From: Paractinoplanes tereljensis | GTDB taxonomy: Bacteria > Actinomycetota > Actinomycetes > Mycobacteriales > Micromonosporaceae | NCBI RefSeq assembly: GCF_016862435.1 | Contig: NZ_BOMY01000060.1 | Span: 62,001-126,000 of the forward strand | Length of the DNA: 64,000 nt | Reading direction: 5' to 3' | Part shown: piece after piece, positions 8,307 through 17,070 of the stretch | How the letters are laid out: the number at the start of each line of letters is the position of its first letter | Numbering within the stretch: the stretch's first letter is position 1 | Made by a program: the position numbers and the translations under genes | The notes under the pieces: model-generated | The model's database searches: none | What the model was told of the DNA's origin: nothing | Seen by the model: the letters and a program-made list of their open reading frames with translations, nothing else

Positions 8307-9101
8307 ATGGCACAGATCGATCTCACCGGCCGCCGGGCCCTCGTCACCGGCGGCGCCCAAGGCCTGGGCGAAGGCATGGCCCGCGCACTCGCCGCGGCCG
8401 GCGCCACCGTCGTCATCGCCGACCTGCAGGACGAACTCGGCCCCAAGGTCGCCGAGTCGCTGGGCGAGGGCCACGGCTTCGTGCACCTCGACGTCACCGA
8501 CGACGCCGGCTGGGAAGCGGCCGTCGCCCGGGCGGTCGAGGTCCTCGGCGGGCTGGACATCATGGTGAACAACGCGGGCATCGAGATCACCAGCCTGATC
8601 GTCGACCTCGACCCGGCCGCGGTCCGCAAGCAGCTCGAGGTCAACCTGCTCGGCACGGCGCTGGGCATCAAGCATGCGTTCCGCACGATGCGGCCGGGCG
8701 GGGCCGGCGGCAGCGGCGGCGTGGTGATCAACGTGGCCTCGGTCGCGGCGACGATCGCGTTCCCCGGCATCTCGGTCTACTCGGCCACCAAGTCCGGCGT
8801 CGACCGGCTGACCCGGGTGGCGGCGATGGAGTCCGGCAAGCTCGGTTACGGCGTACGCGTCAATTGCATTTATCCCGGTCTTGTTCCTACCGCGATGGGC
8901 GCCGGCCTGGCCAACGACGTGGCCCGGCTCGGGCTGTTCGGCTCGCCGGAGGAAGCGGTCGGCGCAGTCGTCGAGCTGACACCGTCGGGGCGGCTGGGCG
9001 AGGTCGGCGACATGGCCGACGCGGTGGTGTTCCTCGCCTCCGACGCGGCCCGTTTCATCAACGGCGCGGGCCTGCCGGTCGACGGCGGAATGGGGATGTG
9101 A
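8307..9101 (+). CDS. Short-chain dehydrogenase/reductase
   Basis: This classical SDR has 264 aa. The cofactor loop TGGAQGLG is at 14-21, NNAG at 88-91, and the catalytic tetrad includes S145 and Y158-x3-K162 (YSATK). An acidic residue at the end of beta-2 (ADLQDE) suggests NAD(H) preference. It should oxidise or reduce a hydroxyl/keto group on the substrate handled by the following reductase-like protein and acyl-CoA ligase. It is the first gene of a three-gene operon controlled by the divergent TetR; the next start is 1 bp after the stop. Confidence 0.9.
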   Translation: MAQIDLTGRRALVTGGAQGLGEGMARALAAAGATVVIADLQDELGPKVAESLGEGHGFVHLDVTDDAGWEAAVARAVEVLGGLDIMVNNAGIEITSLIVDLDPAAVRKQLEVNLLGTALGIKHAFRTMRPGGAGGSGGVVINVASVAATIAFPGISVYSATKSGVDRLTRVAAMESGKLGYGVRVNCIYPGLVPTAMGAGLANDVARLGLFGSPEEAVGAVVELTPSGRLGEVGDMADAVVFLASDAARFINGAGLPVDGGMGM

Positions 9102-9102
9102 C

Positions 9103-10230
9103 ATGGCCACCAAGCCCGTCGTCGTCTACGGCGCCTCCGGCTACACCGGCCGGCTGATCTGCGAATACCTGCGCGAGTACAACGTTCCGTTCATCGCGGC
9201 CGGCCGCGATGAAGGCAAGCTGGACACCTCGATGCGGCAGAACGTGGCCGGCATCGAGACCGCCGACTACGAGATCGTCGAGGTCACGCACGACACCAAG
9301 GAGCTCACCGAGCTGTTCCGCGGTGCCTCGGTGGTGTGCAACACGGTCGGGCCGTTCAGCGTGTACGGGCCGGAGGTGGTCGAGGCCTGCCTGGCCGCCG
9401 GCACGCACTACCTGGACACCACCGGCGAGCAGGACTGGATGATCACCTGCGACGAGAAGTACGGCTCCGACTTCGCCGCGGCCGGCCTGCTGCTCGCGCC
9501 CGGCATCGCGCAGATGTACACCACCGGCGAGATCGCGGCCGAGCTGTGCCTGGAGAAGCCCGGACTGGACAGCCTGGACATCGCGGTGTTCTGGGGCGGC
9601 AGCCCGACCATCGCGTCCACGCTGACCATCCTGGTCAACGCGGCCACCTCGGGCGCGTTCCGGCTGGAGCAGAACCGGTACGAACCGTGGGACCCGTCGG
9701 CCGGCCTCTATCAGCTGGTGCTGCCCGGCCAGCACGAACTCGCCCTGGCCCTGCCGTGGGGCGGCACCTCGCACCCGGTCTGGTACCGCAACGACCCGCG
9801 GGTCGCCAACGTCAAGGTGCTCGGCGGCGTCTTCAACAACGCGCTGATGCACGGGGTTCCGCAGATCGTCGCGGGAGCGTTGGAGGCGACGAAGGACATG
9901 AACCCGGAGGATCGGTACGCGGCGCTGACCGCCACCGCCTCGCAGGTGATGAACCAGATGCCGCCCCGGGAGAACCCGCGCCTGAACAAGTCGGTCGACT
10001 CGGTGCATGCCTCCGGGCCGCTCGGCCGGGCGCACTGCGTCATCTACGGCAACTCGAACTACAAGCAGACCGGCCTGATGCAGGCGTACGCCGCGTACCA
10101 CCTGCTGCAACGCCCGCCGCGCCGGGTCGGTTTCGCCTCCGGTTGCCAGGCCTTCGGGCACCGCGAACTGCTCGGCGTGCTGACCAGCTTCGGCCTGGTC
10201 CGCGAGCCGACGGTCACGGTCGAGAGCTGA
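9103..10230 (+). CDS. Saccharopine-dehydrogenase-like / trans-acting enoyl-reductase-like protein
   Basis: The 375-aa product begins with a Rossmann motif VVYGASGYTGRLICEYL and then AGRDEGKLD, NTVGPFSVYG and YLDTTGEQDWM. This order is typical of the saccharopine dehydrogenase NADP-binding family, including mycobacterial trans-acting enoyl reductases. The C-terminal half resembles a substrate domain and has no lysine-pathway context. It is probably an NAD(P)-dependent reductase acting on a CoA ester or polyketide-like intermediate along with its SDR and ligase neighbours. The gap is 1 bp upstream and 3 bp downstream, so translation is coupled. The reaction is not known. Confidence 0.72.
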   Translation: MATKPVVVYGASGYTGRLICEYLREYNVPFIAAGRDEGKLDTSMRQNVAGIETADYEIVEVTHDTKELTELFRGASVVCNTVGPFSVYGPEVVEACLAAGTHYLDTTGEQDWMITCDEKYGSDFAAAGLLLAPGIAQMYTTGEIAAELCLEKPGLDSLDIAVFWGGSPTIASTLTILVNAATSGAFRLEQNRYEPWDPSAGLYQLVLPGQHELALALPWGGTSHPVWYRNDPRVANVKVLGGVFNNALMHGVPQIVAGALEATKDMNPEDRYAALTATASQVMNQMPPRENPRLNKSVDSVHASGPLGRAHCVIYGNSNYKQTGLMQAYAAYHLLQRPPRRVGFASGCQAFGHRELLGVLTSFGLVREPTVTVES

Positions 10231-10233
10231 GTC

Positions 10234-11748
10234 ATGCGGCTCGTCGACTACCTCGACAAGGGCGCGTCCCTCGACCCGGACGCGCCCTGCTTGACCACGG
10301 ACGGCGTCTCTCGGACGTACGCCGAGGTGCGCGAACTCAGCTTCCGGGTGGCCGCCGCCCTGGCCGCCCGGGGGGTCGTTCCCGGAGATCGGGTGGCGGT
10401 CCTCTCCGGGAACGATCCAACCGCTTTCACCTGCGTTTTCGGGATCAGCCGGGCCGGCGCGGTCTGGTGCCCGATCAACCCCAGAAACGAGGCGTACGAG
10501 AACCGCGAGCTCCTGGATCTGTTCGGCTGCAAGGCGCTGATCTACCAGGAGTCGTTCGCGCCGCTGGTGGCGAAGATCCGCGACGGCTTGCCGGATCTGA
10601 CCACGTTGGTCTGCCTGGAGACGGACTGGGATTCGTTCCTGTCCGCGTCCTCTTCCGACGATGTTGATCTTGCTCCGGTCGACGACCTGGCCATGATCGT
10701 CGGGACCGGCGGGACCACGGGGCGGCCCAAGGGCGTCGAGCTGACCGGCGCCAACCTCTTCGCCATGACCGCGATCACGCTGATGAGCTATCCGTGGGCC
10801 GGTCTTCCGACCTACTTGGCGCTCGCCCCGCTCACCCACGCCGCCGGGGTGCTGTGCTTCCCGGTGCTGGCGCGCGGCGGCGAGATCGTCATCATGCGGC
10901 GCCCCGACGTGGCCGAGTTCATCACGCTGCTCGAACGGCACCGGGTGACGCACACCTTCCTGCCGCCGACGCTGATCTACATGGTGCTCGCGCATCCCTC
11001 GCTCGACGCCGCCGACCTGTCGTCGCTGCAGTGCTTCTGGTACGGCGCGGCGCCGATGTCCGCGGCCCGGCTGGCCGAGGCGCTGAGCCGGATCGGCCCG
11101 ATGGCGCAACTGTTCGGCCAGACCGAGGCGCCGATGATGATCTCCACGATGGCGCCGGCCGACCACTACCGGCCCGACGGCAGCGTCGCGGAAGCCCGGC
11201 TGTCCTCGGCCGGCCGCCCGTCGCCGCTGGTCACGGTGGCCATCATGGGCCCCGGCGGCGACCTGCTGCCGCGCGGCGCGACCGGCGAGATCGTGGCCCG
11301 CGGCCCGCTGGTGATGCGCGGCTACCACCGCGACCCGGACGCCACCGCGGCCGCCTCGGCGCACGGCTGGCACCACACCGGCGACATCGGCTACCTCGAC
11401 GACGACAACTACCTGTACATCGTGGACCGGGCCAAGGACATGGTCATCACCGGAGGTTTCAACGTGTACTCGACCGAGGTCGAACAGGCCCTCATGCAGC
11501 ACCCGGCGGTCCAGGACTGCGCGGTGATCGGTCTGCCCGACGACAAGTGGGGCGAACGGGTGACCGCGATCCTCCAGCTCCGCGACGGCGCCACGGTCGA
11601 CAAGGCGGAGATCGCGGCCTTCGTGAAGGAACGGCTGGGCAGCGTGAAGGCCCCCAAACAGATCGAGATCTGGGAGGACCTGCCCCGGTCGAAGGTGGGC
11701 AAAATCCTGAAAGCCGACCTACGCACCCGGTTGACCCCCGAGTCATAG
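10234..11748 (+). CDS. Acyl-CoA synthetase / AMP-dependent ligase
   Basis: The 504-aa protein is an ANL-superfamily acyl-CoA ligase. It has the P-loop-like GTGGTTGRPKG (157-167), FGQTEAPMM (adenine region), GWHHTGDIGYLDDDNYLYIVDRAKDM (hinge) and the C-terminal lysine in RSKVGKILKADLR. It activates a carboxylic acid as acyl-AMP and then acyl-CoA. As the last gene of the TetR-controlled operon it probably supplies the CoA ester for the SDR and reductase. The chain length or aromatic nature of the substrate cannot be read from sequence. Confidence 0.92.
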   Translation: MRLVDYLDKGASLDPDAPCLTTDGVSRTYAEVRELSFRVAAALAARGVVPGDRVAVLSGNDPTAFTCVFGISRAGAVWCPINPRNEAYENRELLDLFGCKALIYQESFAPLVAKIRDGLPDLTTLVCLETDWDSFLSASSSDDVDLAPVDDLAMIVGTGGTTGRPKGVELTGANLFAMTAITLMSYPWAGLPTYLALAPLTHAAGVLCFPVLARGGEIVIMRRPDVAEFITLLERHRVTHTFLPPTLIYMVLAHPSLDAADLSSLQCFWYGAAPMSAARLAEALSRIGPMAQLFGQTEAPMMISTMAPADHYRPDGSVAEARLSSAGRPSPLVTVAIMGPGGDLLPRGATGEIVARGPLVMRGYHRDPDATAAASAHGWHHTGDIGYLDDDNYLYIVDRAKDMVITGGFNVYSTEVEQALMQHPAVQDCAVIGLPDDKWGERVTAILQLRDGATVDKAEIAAFVKERLGSVKAPKQIEIWEDLPRSKVGKILKADLRTRLTPES

Positions 11749-11763
11749 GCCGGCCCTCCGGCC
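11748..11763. terminator. Stem-loop between convergent acyl-CoA ligase and permease
   Basis: GGCCGG-ccct-CCGGCC is a 6-bp GC stem starting at the ligase stop codon and lying just before the permease stop on the other strand. No long T-run follows; it may serve both strands. Confidence 0.4.
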
Positions 11764-11767
11764 GCCG

Positions 11768-12969
11768 TTACTTCGCGCGGCGTTTGTTGGTGATGTCGAA
11801 CGCCACTGCGGCTATCAGGACCAGGCCCTTTACCGCCATCTGCCAGGCCGGGTCGACGTTCATGATGGACAGGCCCATGTTCAGTACGCCCATGATGAAG
11901 GCGCCGATGATCGCGCCGGTCACCTTGCCGATGCCGCCGCTCACCGCGGTGCCGCCGATGAAGGCGGCCGCGATCGCGTCCAGTTCGAAGTTGTTGCCGG
12001 CGGCGGCCACCGCGGCGCCCGCCCGGGACGTGGTCACCACCGCCGCCACGCCGGCCAGCAGGCCCATGTTTACGAAGATCATGAAGTTGACGCGCTTGGT
12101 CTTCACACCGGAGAGCATCGCGGCCGGCAGGTTGCCGCCCATCGCGTAGATGTGCCGGCCGAACACGGTGTTGGTCATGATGAACGTGTAGAGCAGGACC
12201 AGGACGCCGACGATGATCAGCACGATCGGGGTGCCGCCGGCGCTCTTGGCCAGCAGGTAGGTGATGTAGGCGATCACCGCGGCCGAGATGACCAGCTTGC
12301 CGGCGAACGCGGCGAACGGCTCGACCCGCAGGTCGTTGTGGAGCAGCGAGCGCCGGGCCCGGATCTGGCCGGCGGCCAGTCCGGCGATCGCCACGATGCC
12401 GATGAGCAGGGTCAGGCCGTCCAGGTCGCCGAGGAAGCCCAGCGCGTTCGGCAGTGAGCCGTTGCTGATGTCGTTGAAGCTGGTCGGCAGGCCGGCCACC
12501 GTCGTGCCGACCAGGACGATCGCCAGGCCGCGGAACAGCAGCATGCCGCCGAGGGTGACGATGAAGGCCGGAATGCCGACGTACGCGATCCAGAAGCCCT
12601 GCCAGCAACCGACGAGACCGCCGATCGCGATCGAGATGACCACCGCCAGCAGCCACGGCACGTTGTGGTCGCTGATCAGCAGGGCACAGATGCCGCCGAT
12701 GAAGGCGACCACCGAGCCGACCGACAGATCGATGTGCCCGGCCACGATGACCATCACCATGCCGATGGCGAGGATCAGGACGTACGCGTTCTGCTGGATC
12801 AGCGCGGCGATGTTGTTCGGATAGAGCAGCTTGCCGTCGGTGGTGATCTGGAACAGCACGACGATGACGACCAGGGCGGCCATCATGCCGTACTGCCGCA
12901 GGTTTTGACCTAGGTATGTGGTCAGTTTCTGGCCGGGAGGCGCCGCCTCGCGGTTCTTCTCCATGGTGG

Positions 12970-12973
<4 letters not shown>
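11768..12973 (-). CDS. mmsB: Multiple-sugar ABC transporter permease (MmsB/XylH type)
   Basis: The 401-aa polytopic protein has about ten hydrophobic helices and the BPD_transp_2 landmarks [28 protein letters not shown] and [40 protein letters not shown]. Length and helices match the long XylH/MmsB/GguB permeases rather than RbsC. It forms the membrane channel for the ChvE-type binding protein and the ATPase upstream. The ATG overlaps the ATPase TGA as ATGA; an internal ATG at 12964 is an alternative. The symbol is given by family resemblance only. Confidence 0.9.
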
Positions 12974-14502
<1,529 letters not shown>

Positions 14503-14521
14503 GGTGGCCACTTTCGCCGGG

Positions 14522-14557
14522 ACGGCCGGGCCCCTTTGTTCACCGGGGCCCGGCCGT
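14522..14557 (-). terminator. 13-bp intercistronic hairpin between chvE-type and mmsA-type genes
   Basis: Perfect arms at 14522-14534 and 14545-14557 (ACGGCCGGGCCCC and its complement) enclose a 10-nt loop. The hairpin lies inside the operon, after the binding-protein stop (14566) and before the ATPase start. Such hairpins usually stabilise the upstream mRNA or stop part of the transcripts, giving excess binding protein over membrane parts. Confidence 0.6.
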
Positions 14558-14565
14558 GAACTTGA

Positions 14566-15678
14566 CTAGAGGCCGAGCTTGTCGGCGGTGTAGAAGCCGG
14601 AGTCGACCAGCTTCGTCTTGACGTCGTCCTTGGTCACCACGACCGGGGCGAGCAGGTACGAGGGCACGACCTTGACGCCGTTGTTGTAGGAGGACGTGTC
14701 GTTGGTCTCGACGGCCGAACCCTTGACGATTTGGTCGACCATCTTGGCGACCTGGTCGCCGAGGGTCCGGGTGTCCTTCCAGACGGTCATCGACTGCTTG
14801 CCGGCCAGCATGTTCTTGGTGTTGGCCAGGTCGGCGTCCTGCCCGGTGATGACCGGCCAGTCGGTGCCGACCTTGTAGCCCTTGGACTCCAGGGACTGCT
14901 CGATGCCGAGCGCCAGGGAGTCGTTCGGGGACAGCACGACGTCGACCTTCTTGCCGCCGGTGTAGAACGAGTTGATCCGGTTGTCCATCTCGGACTGGGC
15001 CTTCTGCGAGCTCCAGCCGTCGATGCTGACGTTCTTCCAGTCGGCGTCGCTCGCCAGCTTCTTGCCGGACGGAATGACCACCTTGCCGCTGTCGACGTAC
15101 GGCTTGAGCACGTCCCAGGCGCCGGAGAAGAAGAACTTGGCGTTGTTGTCGTCGGACGACCCGGCGAACGGCTCGAGGTTGAACGGGCCCTTGCCGGCGT
15201 CCAGGCCGAGCTGCTTGACGATGTACTCGCCCTGCAGCTTGCCGACCTGGTAGTTGTCGAAGGTGGCGTAGTAGTCCACGTTCGGCGTCGCGTTGATCAG
15301 GCGGTCGTACGCGATGACCTTGATCTTCTGCTGGGCCGCCTTCTCCAGCACCGGGCTGAGCGCGGTGCCGTCGATCGACGCCACCACCAGCACCTTCGGG
15401 TTCTGGTTGATCATGTTCTGGAGCTGGGTGATCTGCTGGTCCACCTTGTTGTCGGCGTACTGCAGGGTGGTCGTGTAGCCCGCCTTGGTCAGCAGGTCGT
15501 TCAGGTGCGCGCCGTCGTTGTTCCAGCGTTCGAGGCTCTTGGTCGGCATCGCGATGCCGATGAGGTTCGAGCTGGAGCCGGAACTGCTGTCCTCATCACG
15601 GCTGCTGCTGCACGCCGTTGTCGCGGCCAGCGTCGCGGCCATGGCTACCGCCGCGAAGACGCGGAGTTTCTGTGCCAC
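14566..15678 (-). CDS. chvE: Sugar-binding lipoprotein (ChvE/XylF type)
   Basis: The 370-aa protein has a lipoprotein signal (MAQKLRVFAAVAMAATLAATTAC, Cys near residue 23) followed by a Ser-rich linker. The mature part is a periplasmic-binding-protein I fold: IGIAMPTKSLERWNNDGAHL, DNKVDQQITQLQNMI, LVVASIDGTAL and IAYDRLI, as in ChvE and XylF. It captures an aldose outside the membrane for the permease/ATPase pair. The start is GTG at 15678, preceded by a strong AAGGAGG 7 nt upstream. It is the first gene of the transporter operon, divergent from the ROK regulator. Confidence 0.92.
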   Translation of the reverse strand: MAQKLRVFAAVAMAATLAATTACSSSRDEDSSSGSSSNLIGIAMPTKSLERWNNDGAHLNDLLTKAGYTTTLQYADNKVDQQITQLQNMINQNPKVLVVASIDGTALSPVLEKAAQQKIKVIAYDRLINATPNVDYYATFDNYQVGKLQGEYIVKQLGLDAGKGPFNLEPFAGSSDDNNAKFFFSGAWDVLKPYVDSGKVVIPSGKKLASDADWKNVSIDGWSSQKAQSEMDNRINSFYTGGKKVDVVLSPNDSLALGIEQSLESKGYKVGTDWPVITGQDADLANTKNMLAGKQSMTVWKDTRTLGDQVAKMVDQIVKGSAVETNDTSSYNNGVKVVPSYLLAPVVVTKDDVKTKLVDSGFYTADKLGL

Positions 15679-15728
15679 TCCGACGCCTCCTTTCTATTTA
15701 CGATCAGTTTTGTTGCCGCGGCCAACAT

Positions 15729-15738
15729 AAAACGCTTT
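15729..15738. promoter_or_regulatory. Possible LacI-type half-operator upstream of the sugar-binding gene
   Basis: AAAACGCTTT contains the AAnCGnTT core seen in many LacI-family operators. It sits about 50 bp upstream of the binding-protein GTG. No LacI gene is in the window, so this is tentative; the neighbouring ROK protein could also bind AT-rich sites here, such as the palindrome ACTTAAGT at 15806-15813. Confidence 0.25.
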
Positions 15739-15825
15739 CTGGTGGCCTGCCGTAACAAATTGCTAACGTCGCCGACTTCCCTTCTTAAGGCCCTGACCAG
15801 GCAATACTTAAGTCCTGCGACGGTC

Positions 15826-15839
15826 GGGACCATTGGCCC
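15826..15839. promoter_or_regulatory. DosR/DevR-like box between sugar transporter and ROK gene
   Basis: GGGACCATTGGCCC fits the known DosR pattern GGGAC-N4-GnCCC with only the second half changed (GGCCC). It lies 77-90 bp before the ROK start and about 150 bp before the transporter operon. Its sequence is nearly the same as the reverse complement of the box at 28669-28682 beside pflB. Function is inferred from motif only. Confidence 0.45.
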
Positions 15840-15915
15840 TGGCATTAATTCGCGGCATGATCATTAGGGGTTAACAGTCATACAATCGACTCCCGGAAAC
15901 GGGAGAGGAATTGTC

Positions 15916-16932
15916 ATGTCGCCCATTGGCACGCGGGCACACAACCTCGCACTCGCACTGCGTCACGTGGCCGAGAACCCCGGCGCCATCTCCCGGGCCG
16001 GCATCTCCGACCGCACCGGCCTGAACCGCTCCACCACCAGCAGCCTCGTCGACGAGCTGATCGGCGGCGGGCTGGTGCGCGAGGCGGGCGCGACCACCCG
16101 GTCGGGGGTCGGCCGGCGCGGCACCGCACTCGCGCTGCGCACCGACGGGCCGGCCGGGCTCGGCTTCGACGTGGCCGCCGAGCACGCCGCGGCCTGCGTC
16201 GTCGACCTCACCGGCCGGGTCCGGTTCTGCCGGACCGCGGCGGGTGGCCGGCGCGCGGTCGGGCGGCTGGCCCGGTCCGCGGTCGCCGCGATCGGCGACG
16301 CCGGCCTCACCCTGTGCGGCACCGAGGTGGCGGCCGGGGTCGCCGACGGCCTGGCCGGCCTCCGCCTGCCCGACGCCGGCCGGCCGGTGGTCCTCGACAG
16401 CGAGGCCAACTTCGCCGCCCTCGCCGAGGACGAGCTGCTTCGAGCCGGCGAAAGCTACCTGTACGTCAGTGGCGGGCACGACATCGGCGCGGGGCTCGTC
16501 GTCGATGGTCGCCTGTATCGCGGGCGGCACGGCGGGGGTGGCGACATCGGACACGTGCGGGTCGACCCGGACGGCCCGGCGTGTCGGTGTGGGCGGCGCG
16601 GCTGCCTCGAGCAGTACGCGGGGCCGCTCGCTTTACGGAGCGGGCCCCTGGACCGGGCCGGCACCGCTCTCGGCGGCGTCCTGGCCGGCTATCTCAACCT
16701 GCTGGACCTCGACCGGATCGTGCTCGGCGGCATCTACCGCGACCTCACGCCGTGGCTCGCTCCCGAGATCGACCGGGCAATCGGCGCCCAGTTCCGGGGC
16801 ACCCGCCGGGCCCGCCCCGAGATCTCCGCCGCCACCTACGGCGCGGAGGCGCCCGCGCTGGGTGCGGCCCGGGCCGCGGTCCGCGAGGTGCTGGCCGACC
16901 CGCTCCGCTGGCTGACCCGCTTCGCCGGCTGA
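15916..16932 (+). CDS. ROK-family sugar-responsive repressor
   Basis: The 338-aa protein starts at an ATG with GGGAGAGGAA 5 nt upstream. An N-terminal winged HTH (NPGAISRAGISDRTGLNRSTTSSLVDELIGGGLVREAG) precedes a ROK domain with the zinc motif CRCGRRGCLEQYAG and LYVSGGHDIGAGLVVDG. The ATPase motifs are weak, as in XylR/NagC-type regulators, so it should bind DNA rather than phosphorylate sugar. Being divergent from the ChvE/MmsAB-type operon, it probably represses the transporter in the absence of the sugar. Confidence 0.88.
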   Translation: MSPIGTRAHNLALALRHVAENPGAISRAGISDRTGLNRSTTSSLVDELIGGGLVREAGATTRSGVGRRGTALALRTDGPAGLGFDVAAEHAAACVVDLTGRVRFCRTAAGGRRAVGRLARSAVAAIGDAGLTLCGTEVAAGVADGLAGLRLPDAGRPVVLDSEANFAALAEDELLRAGESYLYVSGGHDIGAGLVVDGRLYRGRHGGGGDIGHVRVDPDGPACRCGRRGCLEQYAGPLALRSGPLDRAGTALGGVLAGYLNLLDLDRIVLGGIYRDLTPWLAPEIDRAIGAQFRGTRRARPEISAATYGAEAPALGAARAAVREVLADPLRWLTRFAG

Positions 16933-16996
16933 CCCCTCTTCGCCGGCTGATTCGGCAGGTCATTCAGATCGGGCAATGGATAGCCATTTCGGGATG

Positions 16997-17026
16997 TTGA
17001 CCGGCACAAATTTGCGACCATAGGCT
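16997..17026 (+). promoter_or_regulatory. Predicted promoter of the M14 peptidase gene
   Basis: TTGACC (16997-17002) and TAGGCT (17021-17026), 18 bp apart, lie 45 bp upstream of the ATG in an otherwise empty 138-bp gap. The match is typical of housekeeping actinomycete promoters. Confidence 0.4.
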
Positions 17027-17070
17027 GCGAAACGTCTCGAGTCATTTCCCGGGAACGGAACGAGGACGCG

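Noticed and set aside
9058-11502. 814-codon minus-strand frame under the reductase and ligase genes
   Set aside because: Shadow of two well-defined genes.
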